Below are positions 13,831-14,521 of a stretch of 14,521 bases of DNA, in pieces. The notes below the pieces were generated by a model. The model was given only the letters and a program-made list of their open reading frames with translations, ran no database searches and was not told where the DNA came from. Each line of letters opens with the position of its first letter. The stretch's first letter is position 1. Origin of the DNA: Fidelibacterota bacterium (lineage in GTDB: Bacteria; Fidelibacterota; Marinisomatia; Marinisomatales; TCS55); contig JAAZYT010000165.1 of the NCBI GenBank assembly GCA_014239505.1, positions 1 to 14,521 of the forward strand. The letters are read 5' to 3'. The position numbers and the translations under genes are program-made.

Positions 13831-14521
13831 TTAATAAGCTCAAGGATATTATTTCACACTACGACTTGTTAGAAAAGCAAATGGTTGACCCAGCTCTTAT
13901 TAACAACCAAAGTCGTTACACAGAATTAGCAAAAGAGCATAGTCGATTAAAACCTGTTATCTTAAAGGCAAAAGAATATCTTTTAATTCAACAAAACATT
14001 GATGAGGATAAAGAAATTTTATCTGGAGAAGATGAAGAATTAATAGATATTGCACAAGAAGAGCTTGAAGGATTAGAAAAAGAACTTTTAAATCTAGAAG
14101 AAGAATTAAAAGTATTACTCCTTCCACATAACCCTACAGATGATAAAAATACTATTATTGAAGTGAGAGCTGGAACAGGTGGTGATGAAGCAGCTTTATT
14201 TGCTGCGGATATTTATAGAATGTACACTCGTTTTGCTGAAAGAAATGGGTGGAAGTATGAGGTAATGGAGTCTAATGCGATTGGGATTGGAGGATTCAAA
14301 GAAATCATTTTTTCTGTAAAAGGTGAAAGTGTTTATGGAATGATGAAATTTGAGAGTGGAGTCCATAGAGTTCAAAGAGTGCCTAAAACAGAAACTAGTG
14401 GTCGAGTGCATACGTCTGCCGCCACGGTAGCAGTTTTACCTGAAGCAGAAGAAGCAGATATTCAAGTAGTAGATGCAGAAATTAAGATTGATACTTATAG
14501 AGCTAGTGGTGCAGGAGGTCA
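13827..14521 (+). CDS. prfA: Peptide chain release factor 1 (5' part; truncated by the window end)
   Basis: Recognises UAA and UAG stop codons and triggers peptide release on the ribosome. The start is GTG at 13827, overlapping the upstream stop as GTGA; the reading frame MINKLKDIISHYDLLEKQM begins the normal RF1 N-terminal helical domain with no earlier start required. Visible features are the coiled domain 1 (to about residue 100), IIEVRAGTGGDEAALFAADIYRMY in two parts (IIEVRAGTGGDEAALF and AADIYRMY), FESGVHRVQRVPKTETSGRVHTSAATVAVLPE around the PxT anticodon tripeptide (Pro-Lys-Thr; RF2 would have SPF), and RASGAGG immediately before the edge. The window ends two bases into the codon following the GG of the GGQ catalytic motif (GGT CA), so the Q is cut off. 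Full RF1 proteins are about 355 aa, so roughly a third is missing. Confidence 0.96.
   Translation, partial: MINKLKDIISHYDLLEKQMVDPALINNQSRYTELAKEHSRLKPVILKAKEYLLIQQNIDEDKEILSGEDEELIDIAQEELEGLEKELLNLEEELKVLLLPHNPTDDKNTIIEVRAGTGGDEAALFAADIYRMYTRFAERNGWKYEVMESNAIGIGGFKEIIFSVKGESVYGMMKFESGVHRVQRVPKTETSGRVHTSAATVAVLPEAEEADIQVVDAEIKIDTYRASGAGG

Noticed and set aside
1..14521. CRISPR array near the Cas6-like gene
   Set aside because: I looked for regularly spaced direct repeats of about 25-40 nt around 10355-11374 and in the intergenic gaps and saw none; the genes are too tightly packed to hide one.

Overview
This is an AT-rich bacterial chromosomal window, densely packed with mostly housekeeping genes. 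No tRNA, rRNA, insertion sequence or CRISPR array was seen. Candidate lineage (inference): a marine FCB-group bacterium, possibly Marinimicrobia/SAR406 or a relative. The pointers are an archaeal/eukaryotic-type prolyl-tRNA synthetase with a degenerate zinc site, scarce Shine-Dalgarno (SD) sequences before most housekeeping genes, and a Cas6b-like protein of a type I know mainly from Bacteroidota and archaea. A 16S or marker-gene tree would decide this; the sequence alone does not.

Layout. (1) 1-412, minus: the 5' part of a lipoprotein-type YtcJ-like amidohydrolase, divergent from (2) proS-recO (550-2708, 1-nt overlap), followed by a rhomboid protease (2790-3614). (3) Convergent to these, eno-ftsB on the minus strand (5217-3611), joined by a GTGA overlap. 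(4) 5218-6010: an isolated plus-strand cassette. It has a leader with an intrinsic terminator, two tandem paralogous 69-70 aa hydrophobic proteins with the best SDs in the window, then a hairpin around the stop codon and a second strong terminator. (5) 6104-8938: an exported N-acetylmuramoyl-L-alanine amidase and folC. (6) 9061-14521: rho, a Cas6b-like protein with a charged tail, an aspartate-type aminotransferase, rpmE, a DUF1385/YqhQ membrane protein and prfA, which is cut by the window edge inside its GGQ motif.

How the genes work together. Region 6 resembles the conserved rho-rpmE-(yqhQ)-prfA translation/termination neighbourhood, with a Cas6-like RNA-binding protein and an aminotransferase between rho and rpmE. 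eno-ftsB pairs glycolysis with a divisome component, an arrangement seen in several bacterial groups. proS-recO is a compact pair for translation and repair.

The two parts least explained by known biology are the Cas6b-like protein without a CRISPR locus (10355-11374), which seems to lack the usual catalytic histidine region, and the small-membrane-protein cassette (5280-6010) with its attenuator-like leader. Promoter assignments are weak throughout because the sigma-factor consensus of this lineage is not known from the window.
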